Origin: Cohnella rhizosphaerae
GTDB taxonomy: Bacteria; Bacillota; Bacilli; Paenibacillales; Paenibacillaceae
Assembly: GCF_029525575.1 (NCBI RefSeq)
Contig: NZ_JAPDIA010000009.1
Location: forward strand, 1 to 64,000
Direction of reading: 5' to 3'
Length of the DNA: 64,000 nucleotides
The notes beneath the pieces are model-generated. The model saw only the letters and a program-made list of their open reading frames with translations, was not told the DNA's origin and searched no databases. Positions 21,068 through 29,915 of this stretch are shown piece after piece (position 1 is the first letter of the stretch; each line of letters starts with the position of its first letter). The position numbers and the translations under genes are program-made.

Positions 21068-22834
21068 GTGAGCAACAAAAAATCCGGCGGCAAACCGGAA
21101 GGACGCTACCGCGCGATGCTGCGCGGCTATTTGCTGCCCGAATGGCGGGCGCTGACGGGACTCGGCATCCTGCTGCTGTCTTCGATCGCGCTGCAGCTCG
21201 TCAATCCGCAAATCATCCGTTACTTTATCGATACGGCGCAAGGAGAGGGAAGTCTGACGCCGCTCTACTATGCAGGGGCGCTGTTCATCGGGTTTTCCCT
21301 GCTGCAGCAGGGGGTGTCCGTCGCGGCTTCCTACTTCAGCGAAAATCTCGGCTGGAAGACGACCAACAAGCTGCGCGTCGATCTCGCGGCGCATTGCCTG
21401 TCGCTCGACATGTCGTTTCATAAGAAACACACCTCGGGCTCGCTCATCGAACGCGTGGACGGAGACGTCAACGCGCTCGCGCAATTTTTCTCCAGCTTTA
21501 TGATCAATCTCGCGGGCAACGGGCTGCTCACGCTGGGCATCCTCGTCCTGCTGTTCCGGGAGAACGTCTGGATCGGCATCGTGATGGCCGTCTTCGTGGG
21601 CGGCAGCATCTGGGCGATTCAGCGCATCCGGGCGTTCGCGGTTCCCGTGTGGACGCGGTGGAGGCAGGCCAACGCCGAATATTACGGCTTCATCGGCGAG
21701 CAGCTCGAGGGAACCGAAGATACGCGCGCCAATGGCGCAGTCGGTTTTGCGATGGGCCGCTTCTACGAGCTGACCCGCCGGATGCTCCCGATGCGCGTGC
21801 GCGCATTCATGGGATACTTTCTCATGTGGAGCACGACGATTCTCGTGTTCGCGCTCGGCAACGCCGCGGCGTTCATCGTCTGCGCGTTGCTCTGGAAACG
21901 AGGCGAGCTGACGATCGGGTCGGCGTATCTCGTGTTCTACTATACGGAGCTGCTCGCCAAGCCGATCGAGAAGATCCGGACCCAGCTCGAGGATCTGCAA
22001 AAGGCGGACGCCAGCATGGTACGGATCGGCGAGCTGCTCGCGACGCGATCCGCGGTTCAGGACGGACCCGGCGCCTCGCTGCCGAGCGGTCCGGCCGCCG
22101 TCGAACTGCGCGGCGTCACCTTCGCCTATGAACAAGACGGGGCGCCCACTTTGCGCGACGTGAATCTGAGACTGGAGAGCGGCCGCACGCTTGGTTTGCT
22201 CGGCCGCACGGGCAGCGGCAAGACGACGATCGCGCGCTTGCTGCTTCGCTTCTACGATCCGCAGCAGGGCACGGTGACGCTGTCCGGCACGAACCTGAGC
22301 GATTTCAAGCTCGGCGAGCTGCGCGGGTATGTCGCCATGGTGACGCAAAACATCGAAATATTGGCGGGCACGGTCAGGGACAATCTGACGCTCTTCGACG
22401 CGCGCATCCCCGATCGCCGCATTATGGACGTGCTGTCCGAGCTGGGACTGGACGGATGGTTCGCGGGCATGCCGGACGGACTGGATACGTACTTGTCGTC
22501 GGGCGGCGCGGGGTTGTCCGCCGGCGAAGGACAGCTGCTCGCATTCGCTCGCGTGTTCCTAACCGATCCGCGGCTCGTCATCTTGGACGAGGCTTCGTCT
22601 CGGCTGGATCCGCTGACGGAGAGCCGGATCGAATCGGCGGTCGACCGGCTGCTGCGGGATCGAACCTGCATCATCATCGCGCATCGGCTCGCGACGATCC
22701 AACGCGCCGACGACATCGCGATTCTGGAGCAGGGGCAAGTGGTTGAACACGGCAAACGGGCGCAGCTGGCGGGCGATCCCGATTCCCGCTTCAGCCGGAT
22801 GCTCGCCGTCGGCATGGAGGAGGTGCTCGTATGA
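21068..22834 (+). CDS. ABC exporter half-transporter with canonical ATPase site
   Basis: 588 residues from GTG 21068; AAGGAGG lies 12 bases upstream, and GTG 21056 is too close to it. Residues of about 1-310 form six membrane segments of a type-1 exporter. The nucleotide-binding domain has Walker A GRTGSGKTT, a Q loop in MVTQNIEI, the signature GLSAGEGQ, Walker B LVILDEASS with the catalytic glutamate, and the switch histidine in IAHRL. The next gene overlaps by four bases, so the two very probably form a heterodimer that exports a peptide, lipid or drug. The substrate is unknown. Confidence 0.9.
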   Translation: MSNKKSGGKPEGRYRAMLRGYLLPEWRALTGLGILLLSSIALQLVNPQIIRYFIDTAQGEGSLTPLYYAGALFIGFSLLQQGVSVAASYFSENLGWKTTNKLRVDLAAHCLSLDMSFHKKHTSGSLIERVDGDVNALAQFFSSFMINLAGNGLLTLGILVLLFRENVWIGIVMAVFVGGSIWAIQRIRAFAVPVWTRWRQANAEYYGFIGEQLEGTEDTRANGAVGFAMGRFYELTRRMLPMRVRAFMGYFLMWSTTILVFALGNAAAFIVCALLWKRGELTIGSAYLVFYYTELLAKPIEKIRTQLEDLQKADASMVRIGELLATRSAVQDGPGASLPSGPAAVELRGVTFAYEQDGAPTLRDVNLRLESGRTLGLLGRTGSGKTTIARLLLRFYDPQQGTVTLSGTNLSDFKLGELRGYVAMVTQNIEILAGTVRDNLTLFDARIPDRRIMDVLSELGLDGWFAGMPDGLDTYLSSGGAGLSAGEGQLLAFARVFLTDPRLVILDEASSRLDPLTESRIESAVDRLLRDRTCIIIAHRLATIQRADDIAILEQGQVVEHGKRAQLAGDPDSRFSRMLAVGMEEVLV

Positions 22835-24660
22835 AAACCAGCGAGTTTTTCTGGCGGATGCTTCGTTACCGGCCGGGCTTGTACCTGCTGAACCTGCTGG
22901 CCTGGACGCTCATCCACATGGCGCCGCTGCTGCCGGGCCTGCTGACCAAAGCGTTTTTCGATCATCTGGAAGGCACGCATCCGTTTCCCTTCGGCGCCGG
23001 CGCGATCGCCGCCCTGCTCGTCGCCGCGGCGCTGGCGCGCATCGCGCTCATTTATTGCGGATTTCTGACGGACGTCGCTTTCCGCTACCGGATCTCCAGC
23101 CTGCTGAGGCGCAATCTGCTGGCCCACGTTCTGCGTGCGCCAGGCGCACGCGCGCTCCCCGGCTCTCCGGGCGAAGCGATCAGCAACTTCCGGGACGACG
23201 TCGAGCAGGCCGAAGAAGCGACGAGCTGGTCGGTCGATACGCTCGGGCTCGTCGGTTTTGTGATCGCGGCCAGCTGGATTCTGCTCTCGATCGACGCGCA
23301 GTTGACCGTGCTCGTCTTCGTGCCGCTCATTCTCGTCGTCACCGCCGCGCAGATCGCCACGACGCGCATTCGAAAGTACCGTGCGGCAAGCCGGGAGTCG
23401 ACGGCCCAGGTGACGGGAGCGATCAGCGAGATGTTCGGCAGCGTGCTGGCCATCCAGGTGGCGGGCGCGGAGAAGCGCGTCGTCGACCGGTTCGCGAAGC
23501 TGGGCGAGAGCAGACGGCAGTCGATGATCAAGGACAAACTGCTGACAGAGACGCTGTCGTCCGTGTTCAACAACTCCGTGAACCTCGGCACCGGCATCAT
23601 TTTGCTGCTCGCGGGCATCAAGATGAGGGGCGGCAATTTTACGATCGGCGACTTCTCGCTGTTCGTCTATTATTTGACCTTCGTGACGCAGCTCATCTCC
23701 AACGTCGGCAACTTCATGACCTACTACAAGCAGATGGACGTCAGCTTCGGCCGGCTCAAGGAGATGCTGCGCGGCGCGTCGCCGGCGCTGCTCGTAAGGA
23801 AGGCGTATATCGGTCTCGGCAAAAAGGAAGGGCGGAGAGACGCGCACGACGAGAATGGACGGAAGGAAGGCGCAGCGCACCATGCGGAGGAAGAGGCGCT
23901 CGCGCCGGCCGTTCGGGCGGCGCCGCTGCGCGAGCTTGCCGCATCCGGCTTGACCTACCGGTATCCGGAGACAGGAAGGGGCATCGCGGACATCGACCTG
24001 ACGCTGCCCCGCGGCTCCTTCACGGTCATCACCGGCATGGTCGGCTCGGGCAAGACGACGCTGCTGCGCGCGCTGCTTGGCCTGCTGCCGGCGGAACGCG
24101 GCACGATCCGGTGGAACGGCGAGCCGGTCGCGCAGCCCGCCGACTTCTTCGTGCCGCCGCAGAGCGCGTATACCGCGCAGATTCCCAGGCTGTACAGCGC
24201 CACTTTGCGCGACAACATCCTGCTGGGTGCGCCGTCAACGCCCGAGGAACTCCGGGCCGCGCTGCATGCAGCCGTGCTGGAGGAGGACATCGCCGGGCTC
24301 AGAGACGGGCTGGAGACGATGGTGGGACCGCGCGGCGTGAAGCTGTCCGGCGGACAGGCGCAGCGTACGGCGGCGGCCCGCATGCTCGCGCGGGAGGCGC
24401 AGCTGTACGTGTTCGACGACTTGTCCTCCGCGCTCGACGTTGATACCGAGCGGCGGCTGTGGGAGCGCCTGTTCGAGGCGAAGGGCAGCGCGACCTGCCT
24501 CGTCGTTTCCCACCGCAAGGCGGCGTTGGCGCGAGCCGACCGGATCGTTCTGCTGCGCGACGGGCGAATCGAAGCGCAGGGCACGGCGGCGGAACTGCTC
24601 GAATCGAGCGAGAGCTTCCGCAAGCTTTGGCAAGGGGAAGCGTCGGAAGACGCCGGGTAA
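22831..24660 (+). CDS. ABC exporter half-transporter with degenerate ATPase site
   Basis: 609 residues, overlapping the previous gene by ATGA. Six membrane segments are followed by an unusual charged insertion at about residues 328-365 (KKEGRRDAHDENGRKE region), then a nucleotide-binding domain with Walker A GMVGSGKTT, signature KLSGGQAQR and switch histidine VSHRK. The Walker B end reads YVFDDLSS: an aspartate stands where the catalytic glutamate is expected. In heterodimeric exporters such as BmrCD and TM287/288 one site is degenerate in this way, so this subunit probably contributes the non-hydrolysing site. Confidence 0.9.
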   Translation: MKTSEFFWRMLRYRPGLYLLNLLAWTLIHMAPLLPGLLTKAFFDHLEGTHPFPFGAGAIAALLVAAALARIALIYCGFLTDVAFRYRISSLLRRNLLAHVLRAPGARALPGSPGEAISNFRDDVEQAEEATSWSVDTLGLVGFVIAASWILLSIDAQLTVLVFVPLILVVTAAQIATTRIRKYRAASRESTAQVTGAISEMFGSVLAIQVAGAEKRVVDRFAKLGESRRQSMIKDKLLTETLSSVFNNSVNLGTGIILLLAGIKMRGGNFTIGDFSLFVYYLTFVTQLISNVGNFMTYYKQMDVSFGRLKEMLRGASPALLVRKAYIGLGKKEGRRDAHDENGRKEGAAHHAEEEALAPAVRAAPLRELAASGLTYRYPETGRGIADIDLTLPRGSFTVITGMVGSGKTTLLRALLGLLPAERGTIRWNGEPVAQPADFFVPPQSAYTAQIPRLYSATLRDNILLGAPSTPEELRAALHAAVLEEDIAGLRDGLETMVGPRGVKLSGGQAQRTAAARMLAREAQLYVFDDLSSALDVDTERRLWERLFEAKGSATCLVVSHRKAALARADRIVLLRDGRIEAQGTAAELLESSESFRKLWQGEASEDAG

Positions 24661-24690
24661 AAGTAAAAAAAGCGAGGAGGCTTGCTAGGA

Positions 24691-25446
24691 GTGGAAAACA
24701 AAGAGCGTTTTACCGATCGCGTGGAAACTTACGTGAAGTACAGGCCGAGCTATCCTGTGGCCGCCATCGATTATTTGTACGGGGAGGCGGGCCTGAGGCG
24801 CGATTCGCAGGTCGTCGACATCGGCGCGGGCACCGGGATCTTCTCCCGGCTGCTGCTTGCGCGGGGCACGCCGGTGACGGCCGTCGAGCCGAACCGGGCG
24901 ATGCGCGAAGAAGCGGAGCGGGCGCTGGGCAGCTATCCGGGCTTTAAGGCAGTGAACGGCGCGGCGGAGCAAACGGGGCTGCCCGACGGCTCCGCGGATT
25001 TCATCGTATCCGCCCAGGCGTTCCACTGGTTCGACCAGGCGGCGGCAAAGCGTGAATTCAACAGGCTGCTGCGGCTGGGAGGGAAGGCGGCGCTGATCTG
25101 GAATACGAGGCTCACGAGCGGGACGCCGTTCCTTGAAGCGTACGAGGCGCTGCTTCTGCGTCTGGGCACCGATTATGCCACTGTGAATCATCGCAACATT
25201 ACGCCCGAGCAGCTCGCGGCTTTTTTTCAGCCGGGTACGAAGCGCGAAGCGCGGTTTCCCAACCGCCAGGTGTTCGACTTCGACGGCTTGAGCGGGCGGC
25301 TGCGTTCCTCCTCGTATACCCCGGTGCCGGGTCACCCGGACTATGAGCCGATGATGCGCGAACTGCGCGATATCTTCGATCGTTATCAGCAGGACGGTTA
25401 CTTATCCTTCGATTACGAGACGGAGATCTATACGGGCTCCGTATGA
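24691..25446 (+). CDS. Class I SAM-dependent methyltransferase
   Basis: 251 residues from GTG 24691, with GAGGAGG about ten bases upstream. Motif I is VVDIGAGTGIFSRLLL, motif II TAVEPNRAM and the post-II block ADFIVSAQAFHWFD; an N-terminal YRPSYP segment is typical of the Methyltransf_11 type. It lies 30 bases after the exporter pair and may be co-transcribed. The substrate is unknown; modification of an exported compound is only a guess. Confidence 0.87.
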   Translation: MENKERFTDRVETYVKYRPSYPVAAIDYLYGEAGLRRDSQVVDIGAGTGIFSRLLLARGTPVTAVEPNRAMREEAERALGSYPGFKAVNGAAEQTGLPDGSADFIVSAQAFHWFDQAAAKREFNRLLRLGGKAALIWNTRLTSGTPFLEAYEALLLRLGTDYATVNHRNITPEQLAAFFQPGTKREARFPNRQVFDFDGLSGRLRSSSYTPVPGHPDYEPMMRELRDIFDRYQQDGYLSFDYETEIYTGSV

Positions 25447-25555
25447 GCGATATCCGTCAGTCGAGGCTGACAGGCTTGTCTTCAAAGGTTCCTTCGCTTC
25501 GGTCGATTCCATGATTGAGCATCGCATAGAAGCTCTTGGCCGCTTCTCTTGGTCT

Positions 25556-25880
25556 TAGTTGGCGACGAAGTCCAGCCAAGAGACACTGTACAGCGTCCCT
25601 TTGCCACGGTTGGCGCTGAAGTACCGCCAAGTAGCTGTGCAGTGTCGCTTGGCCACGGTTGGCGCCGAGGGTCGCGTCAGGAGGCGCTGTACAGCGTCAC
25701 TTGGCCAAGATTGGTCCGAGGACTTGTTATGAGGCGTTGTACAGCGTCCCTTGGTCAAGATTGGCGCCATGTTCCCGTCAAGTGACGCTGTGAAGTGTCT
25801 CTTTTACCCGGTTGGCGCCGAGTTCTCGTCATGTGACGCTGGCTAATGTCACTTGCCATGATTGGCGCCGAAATCCCGCC
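25556..25880. repeat. Minisatellite: about seven imperfect copies of a 49-52-bp unit
   Basis: The anchor TTGGCGCCGA or a variant recurs near 25561, 25612, 25661, 25713, 25763, 25813 and 25864. Each unit also contains a GCTGTACAGCGTC-type palindrome and TTGGCCAAGA. Open frames on both strands here are by-products of the repeat. The rest of the spacer up to 26028 holds nothing I recognise. Confidence 0.85.
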
Positions 25881-26028
25881 TTCGAACCGCGTCCCACAAA
25901 CAATTTCATCTTTTTTTAAATTACCGCTTGCAATTCTCTTGGGGATTTGCTAATATAAAAAAGTCGCTTTTGGGGGAAAACATGAACGAAGACAACGACG
26001 ATGTTCGCCCTCGGACTAACCATCATAC

Positions 26029-26103
26029 GCGGAAATAGCTCAGTGGTAGAGCATCTCGTTGCCAACGAGAAGGTCGCGGGTTCGAATCCCGTTTTCCGCT
26101 CCA
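26029..26103 (+). tRNA. tRNA-Gly (GCC anticodon), copy 1
   Basis: Starts GCGGAAATAGCTCAGTGG, anticodon stem TCTCG/CGAGA with loop TTGCCAA, T arm GGGTTCGAATCCC, encoded CCA. Confidence 0.96.
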
Positions 26104-26109
26104 TCATTT

Positions 26110-26186
26110 GCGCCCTTAGCTCAGCTGGATAGAGCGTCAGACTACGAATCTGAAGGCCGGGAGTTCGAATCTCTCAGGGCGCGCCA
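26110..26186 (+). tRNA. tRNA-Arg (ACG anticodon)
   Basis: Acceptor GCGCCCT pairs AGGGCGC, anticodon loop CTACGAA gives ACG, encoded CCA. Confidence 0.96.
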
Positions 26187-26201
26187 CTTTAATCATACTG
26201 T

Positions 26202-26278
26202 CGGGACGTAGCTCAGCTTGGTAGAGCACCTGGTTTGGGACCAGGGGGTCGCATGTTCAAATCGTGTCGTCCCGACCA
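26202..26278 (+). tRNA. tRNA-Pro (TGG anticodon)
   Basis: Acceptor CGGGACG pairs CGTCCCG, anticodon stem CCTGG/CCAGG with loop TTTGGGA gives TGG, encoded CCA. Confidence 0.96.
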
Positions 26279-26286
26279 TTTTTTAC

Positions 26287-26360
<74 letters not shown>

Positions 26361-26378
26361 ACATCCATTTGCAAGCAC

Positions 26379-26401
26379 AGCCTTGCCGTCAAGGCTTTTT
26401 T
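26379..26401 (+). terminator. Terminator of the four-tRNA cluster
   Basis: Stem AGCCTTG/CAAGGCT with a CCGT loop, then TTTTTATTTT. Confidence 0.9.
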
Positions 26402-26416
26402 ATTTTGAGTACATAT

Positions 26417-26491
26417 GCGGAAATAGCTCAGTGGTAGAGCATCTCGTTGCCAACGAGAAGGTCGCGGGTTCGAATCCCGTTTTCCGCTCCA
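26417..26491 (+). tRNA. tRNA-Gly (GCC anticodon), copy 2
   Basis: Identical over all 75 bases to the copy at 26029-26103. It lies after the cluster terminator and has its own terminator, so it was probably added by duplication and is transcribed separately. Confidence 0.96.
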
Positions 26492-26505
26492 TAACGAACC
26501 TTACA

Positions 26506-26526
26506 TCCGCCGAGAGCGGATTTTTT
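26506..26526 (+). terminator. Terminator of the second tRNA-Gly
   Basis: Stem TCCGC/GCGGA with a 5-nt loop, followed by T6GT5. Confidence 0.85.
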
Positions 26527-26603
26527 GTTTTTGGTGATTATCCCGCCAAGATCAAAAATGCGGCACTTGTGGACCTAGGATAACACCGTGCCCGTTCACG
26601 TCG

Positions 26604-27256
26604 CACAGTCTCGGTCAGGAACAAGAAAGCTCCGTCGCAATCTCGCCTGCCGCAAGAAGTCTCAACCGGGATCAGACGAGCTCGACCGCAATCTCGCCTG
26701 CCGCGAGAAGTCTCAACCGGGATCAGACGAACTCCGCAGCAACCTCGCCTACCGCGAGAAGTCTCAACCGGGATCAAACGAGCTCCGCAGCAACCTCGCC
26801 TGCCGCGAGAAGTCTCAACCGAGAACAGACCAGCTCCGCCGCAACCTCGCCTACCGCGAGAAGTCTCAACCGGGAACAGACGAACTCCGCCGCAATCTCG
26901 CCTGCCGCGAGAAGTCTCAACCGGGAACAGACGAACTCCGCCGCAATCTCGCCTGCCGCGAGAAGTCTCAACCGGGAACAGACGAACTCCGCCGCAACCT
27001 CGCCTGCCGCAAGAAGTCTCAACCGGGATCAGGCGAGCTCCGCCGCAACCTCGCCTACCGCGAGAAGTCTCAACCGGGAACAGACCAGCTCCGCCGCAAC
27101 CTCGCCTACCGCGAGAAGTCTCAACCGGGATCAGACGAGCTCCGCCGCAACCTCGCCTGCCGCGAGAAGTCTCAACCGGGATCACACGAGCTCCGCCGCA
27201 ACCTCGCCTACCGCGAGAAGTCTCAACCGGCAACAAATGATCTCCTTGCTGCTTGC
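26604..27256. repeat. 51-bp tandem array, 12 regular copies plus one diverged first copy
   Basis: GAAGTCTCAACCGGGA recurs at exactly 51-base steps from 26656 to 27217 (26707, 26758, 26809, 26860 and so on). The first unit near 26608 is diverged and reads GTCTCGGTCAGGAACAAG. Because 51 is a multiple of three, long frames open on both strands (a 17-residue repeat), but they have no ribosome-binding site and no family similarity, so I do not call a gene. The array sits between the tRNA cluster and the end of the GntR gene. The period is constant and the units contain no unique spacers. Confidence 0.92.
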
Positions 27257-27318
27257 TAAGCCGCCAGAGACAAAGCGCAGAAATCCGCGCAACGTCTCTA
27301 TATGGCAAGGCGGCACGC

Positions 27319-28034
27319 TCAATAAAACCGCTCGATCGTGAAGTTCGGGAAATCCCCCGCGGAAAATGCCGTAGTTGTACTCAAGCGGCGTGTTGTCCGT
27401 CAAATAGGTGATCGTCTGCACCTCGAAGCAGGGCGAGCCTTCGGGGATGTTCAGCAGCTTCGCGGCCTGCTTGTCCGCTAGCACGGGCTTCAGCTTCTCT
27501 ACGGAGCGGTGGATCTGCAGCTGGTAGCGGCTTTGAATGAGCGAGAACAAGGAGCCCTCGTCATGATTAAGCGCAAGACCCGGCGCCAGGCTCCAGGGAA
27601 TGTACGAGGTCTCGTAAATCAAGGGTTCGTGGTCCGCGTACCGAAGGCGCACGAGCTTCGTCACCGGCGATTCCAGCGGAATGCCGAGCACGCCGGCAAG
27701 CGGGGAGTCGGCGGGCACGACGACCGCTTCGAGCACTTTGTTGCTCGGCTTCTTGCCCTGGGCGCTGATATCCTCGGAAAAGCTTCGGGTCGCGAGCAGC
27801 TGCAGCTCCTTGCGCTTGACGAACGTCCCGCTCCCCTGGATCCGCTCGAGGATGCCTTCGCGCTCCAGCTCCTGAAGGGCGTATCGTACGGTCGTGCGAC
27901 TCACCTGATACTGATCGCACAGCTCCGATTCTGTTGGCAGTCGATCCCCCCACCTTATACTCCTCGGATTGAATTTGAAGCAGCAGCTTCTCCTTCAGCA
28001 TCGCGTAAAGGGGATTATGTTGTTTCTTTGTCAT
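27319..28034 (-). CDS. GntR-family regulator with UTRA domain, NagR-like (frameshifted as sequenced)
   Basis: Removing one base each from the C6 run at 27946-27951 and the C5 run at 27354-27358 gives a 237-residue protein, the normal length for the HutC/NagR subgroup. The winged helix reads GDRLPTESELCDQYQVSRTT and the UTRA effector domain runs from about residue 90 to the end, with the conserved PLIYETSYIP block and the ending GIFRGDFPNFTIERFY. ATG 28034 has GGAGG nine bases upstream. Members sense phosphorylated sugars, for example glucosamine 6-phosphate. It is divergent from an ABC/GH4/NagB operon, which it most likely represses. Confidence 0.87.
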
Positions 28035-28213
28035 TACAAATTACCTCCACTAAGTGCAACTGCCAGCATTCATCATTATAAATGTATTCGTCATTTTTGT
28101 GAATCGATTCCTTGATTCCGTGTATTTTCGCTATTTTTTCACGATTATTATTAAAAAAGACAACGTTTGCTTCGTTTAGCACTAGCCAATGCGCACAAAA
28201 ATTTTTTAGATGA

Positions 28214-28242
28214 TTGACAAAGGTAATAACAAATAATAACAT
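28214..28242 (+). promoter_or_regulatory. Candidate SigA promoter of the amino-sugar operon
   Basis: TTGACA at 28214-28219, a 17-base spacer, and TAACAT at 28237-28242. The AT-rich region around it contains the repeats GTAATAAC and AATAATAAC and an inverted ATTATTACC, which could be operator elements. Confidence 0.5.
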
Positions 28243-28410
28243 GTACTTAATTCATTATTACCATTTAGGGGTGAGTGGGTACGGAAGGTACGAATTGACT
28301 GGCGGAGTAAAGGTTGGAAGCACATCCGATCATTGCTTGCTCGTCGCATGGCTAAGCTGCGGGCAGCGCGCGGAAGGATCGCGCAGGCGAACCGGCGCGT
28401 TTCGCACAAA

Positions 28411-28424
28411 GGAAAGCGTTTCCA
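28411..28424 (+). promoter_or_regulatory. Candidate cre site (CcpA)
   Basis: GGAAAGCGTTTCCA matches TGWAARCGYTWNCW at 13 of 14 positions and is nearly palindromic. It lies downstream of the candidate promoter and 112 bases before the start codon, a position expected for a roadblock by CcpA. Confidence 0.55.
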
Positions 28425-28429
28425 AAAGA

Positions 28430-28478
28430 GATATTTCCAAAAAAGAGATGTTTCCAAAAAAAAGAGATGTTCCCAAAC
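28430..28478. repeat. Three short direct repeats in the leader of the binding-protein gene
   Basis: Three units of AAAGAGATRTTTCC (the last ending TTCCC) differ mainly in the length of the A run before them. They lie between the cre site and the start codon. Confidence 0.6.
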
Positions 28479-28535
28479 CATGCAGAAACCGCATCATCCG
28501 CAACGAACGAAAATCAGACAGGGAGGTCATCCGTT

Positions 28536-29900
28536 TTGCCAAACCAACATTCCTGGCCCAAGTGGGCCGCGCCGATCCTCTTATCCGCAGCGCTGCTGAC
28601 CGCATGCGGCGTGACGCCGTCCGCCAAATCGGACGCCTCGCAGACCGCCGGTTCATCGGCATCGGCCGGAGGCAGCCAAGCGGAGATGGACTGGTCCAAG
28701 CTCGGCGACGGCTCGCAAAAGGGCAAGAAAATCACTGTGCTGATGGTCGACACCGACGGACGCGTCGCGCAAATGGCGAAAAAATTTACCGAAGAGACCG
28801 GCATCGAAGTAAACTTCATGGGCGTCGACTACAACTCGCTCTTCGGCAAGATCACGACGGCCTCGCTGTCCAGCTCCTCCGACATCGACGTCATCGAGAT
28901 GGATACGATCTGGGGCGGCCAGTTTTACGAGGGCAAGATCGCGGCGGACCTGACGAACGTCATGCCGAAGGAGATCCTCTCGAACTATACGCAATCCTCG
29001 GTCGATTCGGTCATCTACAACGGCCACGTGCTCGCGATTCCTTATTACTCCAGCAGCAAGCATCTGTATTGGAACAAGAAGCTCCTCGCCGACGCGGGCT
29101 ACGACGCCCCGCCGAAGACGTGGGACGAATTCCGCGAAATGTCCAAGAAGCTGACTAAGGGCGGCGTCTACGGCTCGGCCTGGTCCTGGAAGCAGGCGGA
29201 GTCGCTTAACATCGACTTCGACACGATCGTCGCGGCGTTCGGCGGCAAGCTGCTCGACGACCAGGGCAAGCTGCACGTCAACTCCGAGGAAGCCGTTCAG
29301 GCGCTCACGTATATGACGGACCTTATTCATGTCGACAAGACGGTCGACCCGTCGAGCCTCCAATGGACGGAGGACGACGTGAAGAACGCCTTCGCCGCGG
29401 GCAAGATCGCCATGATGATCAACTGGGAGGGCATGTACCCCGACCTGAACAACGCGGAGATGTCGCAAGTCGTCGGACAGACCGACGTCGGGCTGATCCC
29501 CGGACAGGGGGACATCAAGTCCACCGCCGTCTCCGGCTCCGAAGGCATCGGCATCATGCAGAGCAGCAAGAACAAGCAGGCCGCGCTGGAGTTCGTCAAG
29601 TGGATCGGAGAGAAGGGCTTCCAGCTCGACAACTTCAAGGAGATGGGCATCTATCCGTCGCTGAAGAGCCTGTACGAGGACCCCGACATGATCGCCGCGG
29701 ATTCGACCCAGACGCTGGGCAAGATCGTCGAGCAATTCCAATACGGCTCCAATCGTCCGAACGCGCCCGGCTACGTCGAGTGGGCCGACATTCAGTCGAA
29801 CGAGATCTACAGCGCGCTCGTGAAAAACAAGACGCCGCAGCAGGCGCTGGATGACGCGGCCGCCAAGATCGACCAAGCGATACAGCGCGCGGCCAAATAG
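28536..29900 (+). CDS. Extracellular solute-binding lipoprotein of a sugar ABC importer
   Basis: 454 residues from TTG 28536, which has GGGAGG nine bases upstream; the frame is open to 28467, but that extension is not a signal peptide. The N-terminus carries the lipobox LLTAC. A serine-rich linker leads into a family-1 binding fold (KITVLMVDTDGRVAQMAKKF, FMGVDYNSLFGKI, DVIEMDTIWGGQFY, IPYYSSSKHLYWNKKLLADAG, GKIAMMINWEGMYP and GSEGIGIMQSSKNKQAALEF). It delivers its ligand to the two permeases downstream. The GH4 and NagB neighbours suggest an amino-sugar or beta-glucoside ligand. Confidence 0.92.
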   Translation: MPNQHSWPKWAAPILLSAALLTACGVTPSAKSDASQTAGSSASAGGSQAEMDWSKLGDGSQKGKKITVLMVDTDGRVAQMAKKFTEETGIEVNFMGVDYNSLFGKITTASLSSSSDIDVIEMDTIWGGQFYEGKIAADLTNVMPKEILSNYTQSSVDSVIYNGHVLAIPYYSSSKHLYWNKKLLADAGYDAPPKTWDEFREMSKKLTKGGVYGSAWSWKQAESLNIDFDTIVAAFGGKLLDDQGKLHVNSEEAVQALTYMTDLIHVDKTVDPSSLQWTEDDVKNAFAAGKIAMMINWEGMYPDLNNAEMSQVVGQTDVGLIPGQGDIKSTAVSGSEGIGIMQSSKNKQAALEFVKWIGEKGFQLDNFKEMGIYPSLKSLYEDPDMIAADSTQTLGKIVEQFQYGSNRPNAPGYVEWADIQSNEIYSALVKNKTPQQALDDAAAKIDQAIQRAAK

Positions 29901-29915
29901 CAAGGAGGAGCAAGA

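Noticed and set aside
20517..21423. Several plus-strand frames across the 20.5-21.4 kb spacer
   Set aside because: They follow the tandem repeats and then run out of frame through the start of the ABC exporter gene.
22737..22750. GTGGTTGAACAC as a reverse copy of the AraC box
   Set aside because: Only nine bases match and it lies inside the exporter coding sequence.
26604..27256. Possible CRISPR array
   Set aside because: The repeated unit fills the whole 51-base period with only scattered substitutions; there are no unique spacers and no cas genes nearby.
26538..27308. Repetitive proteins read on both strands (17-residue repeats)
   Set aside because: The frames exist only because the period is a multiple of three; no ribosome-binding site, no signal peptide, and equal openness on both strands.
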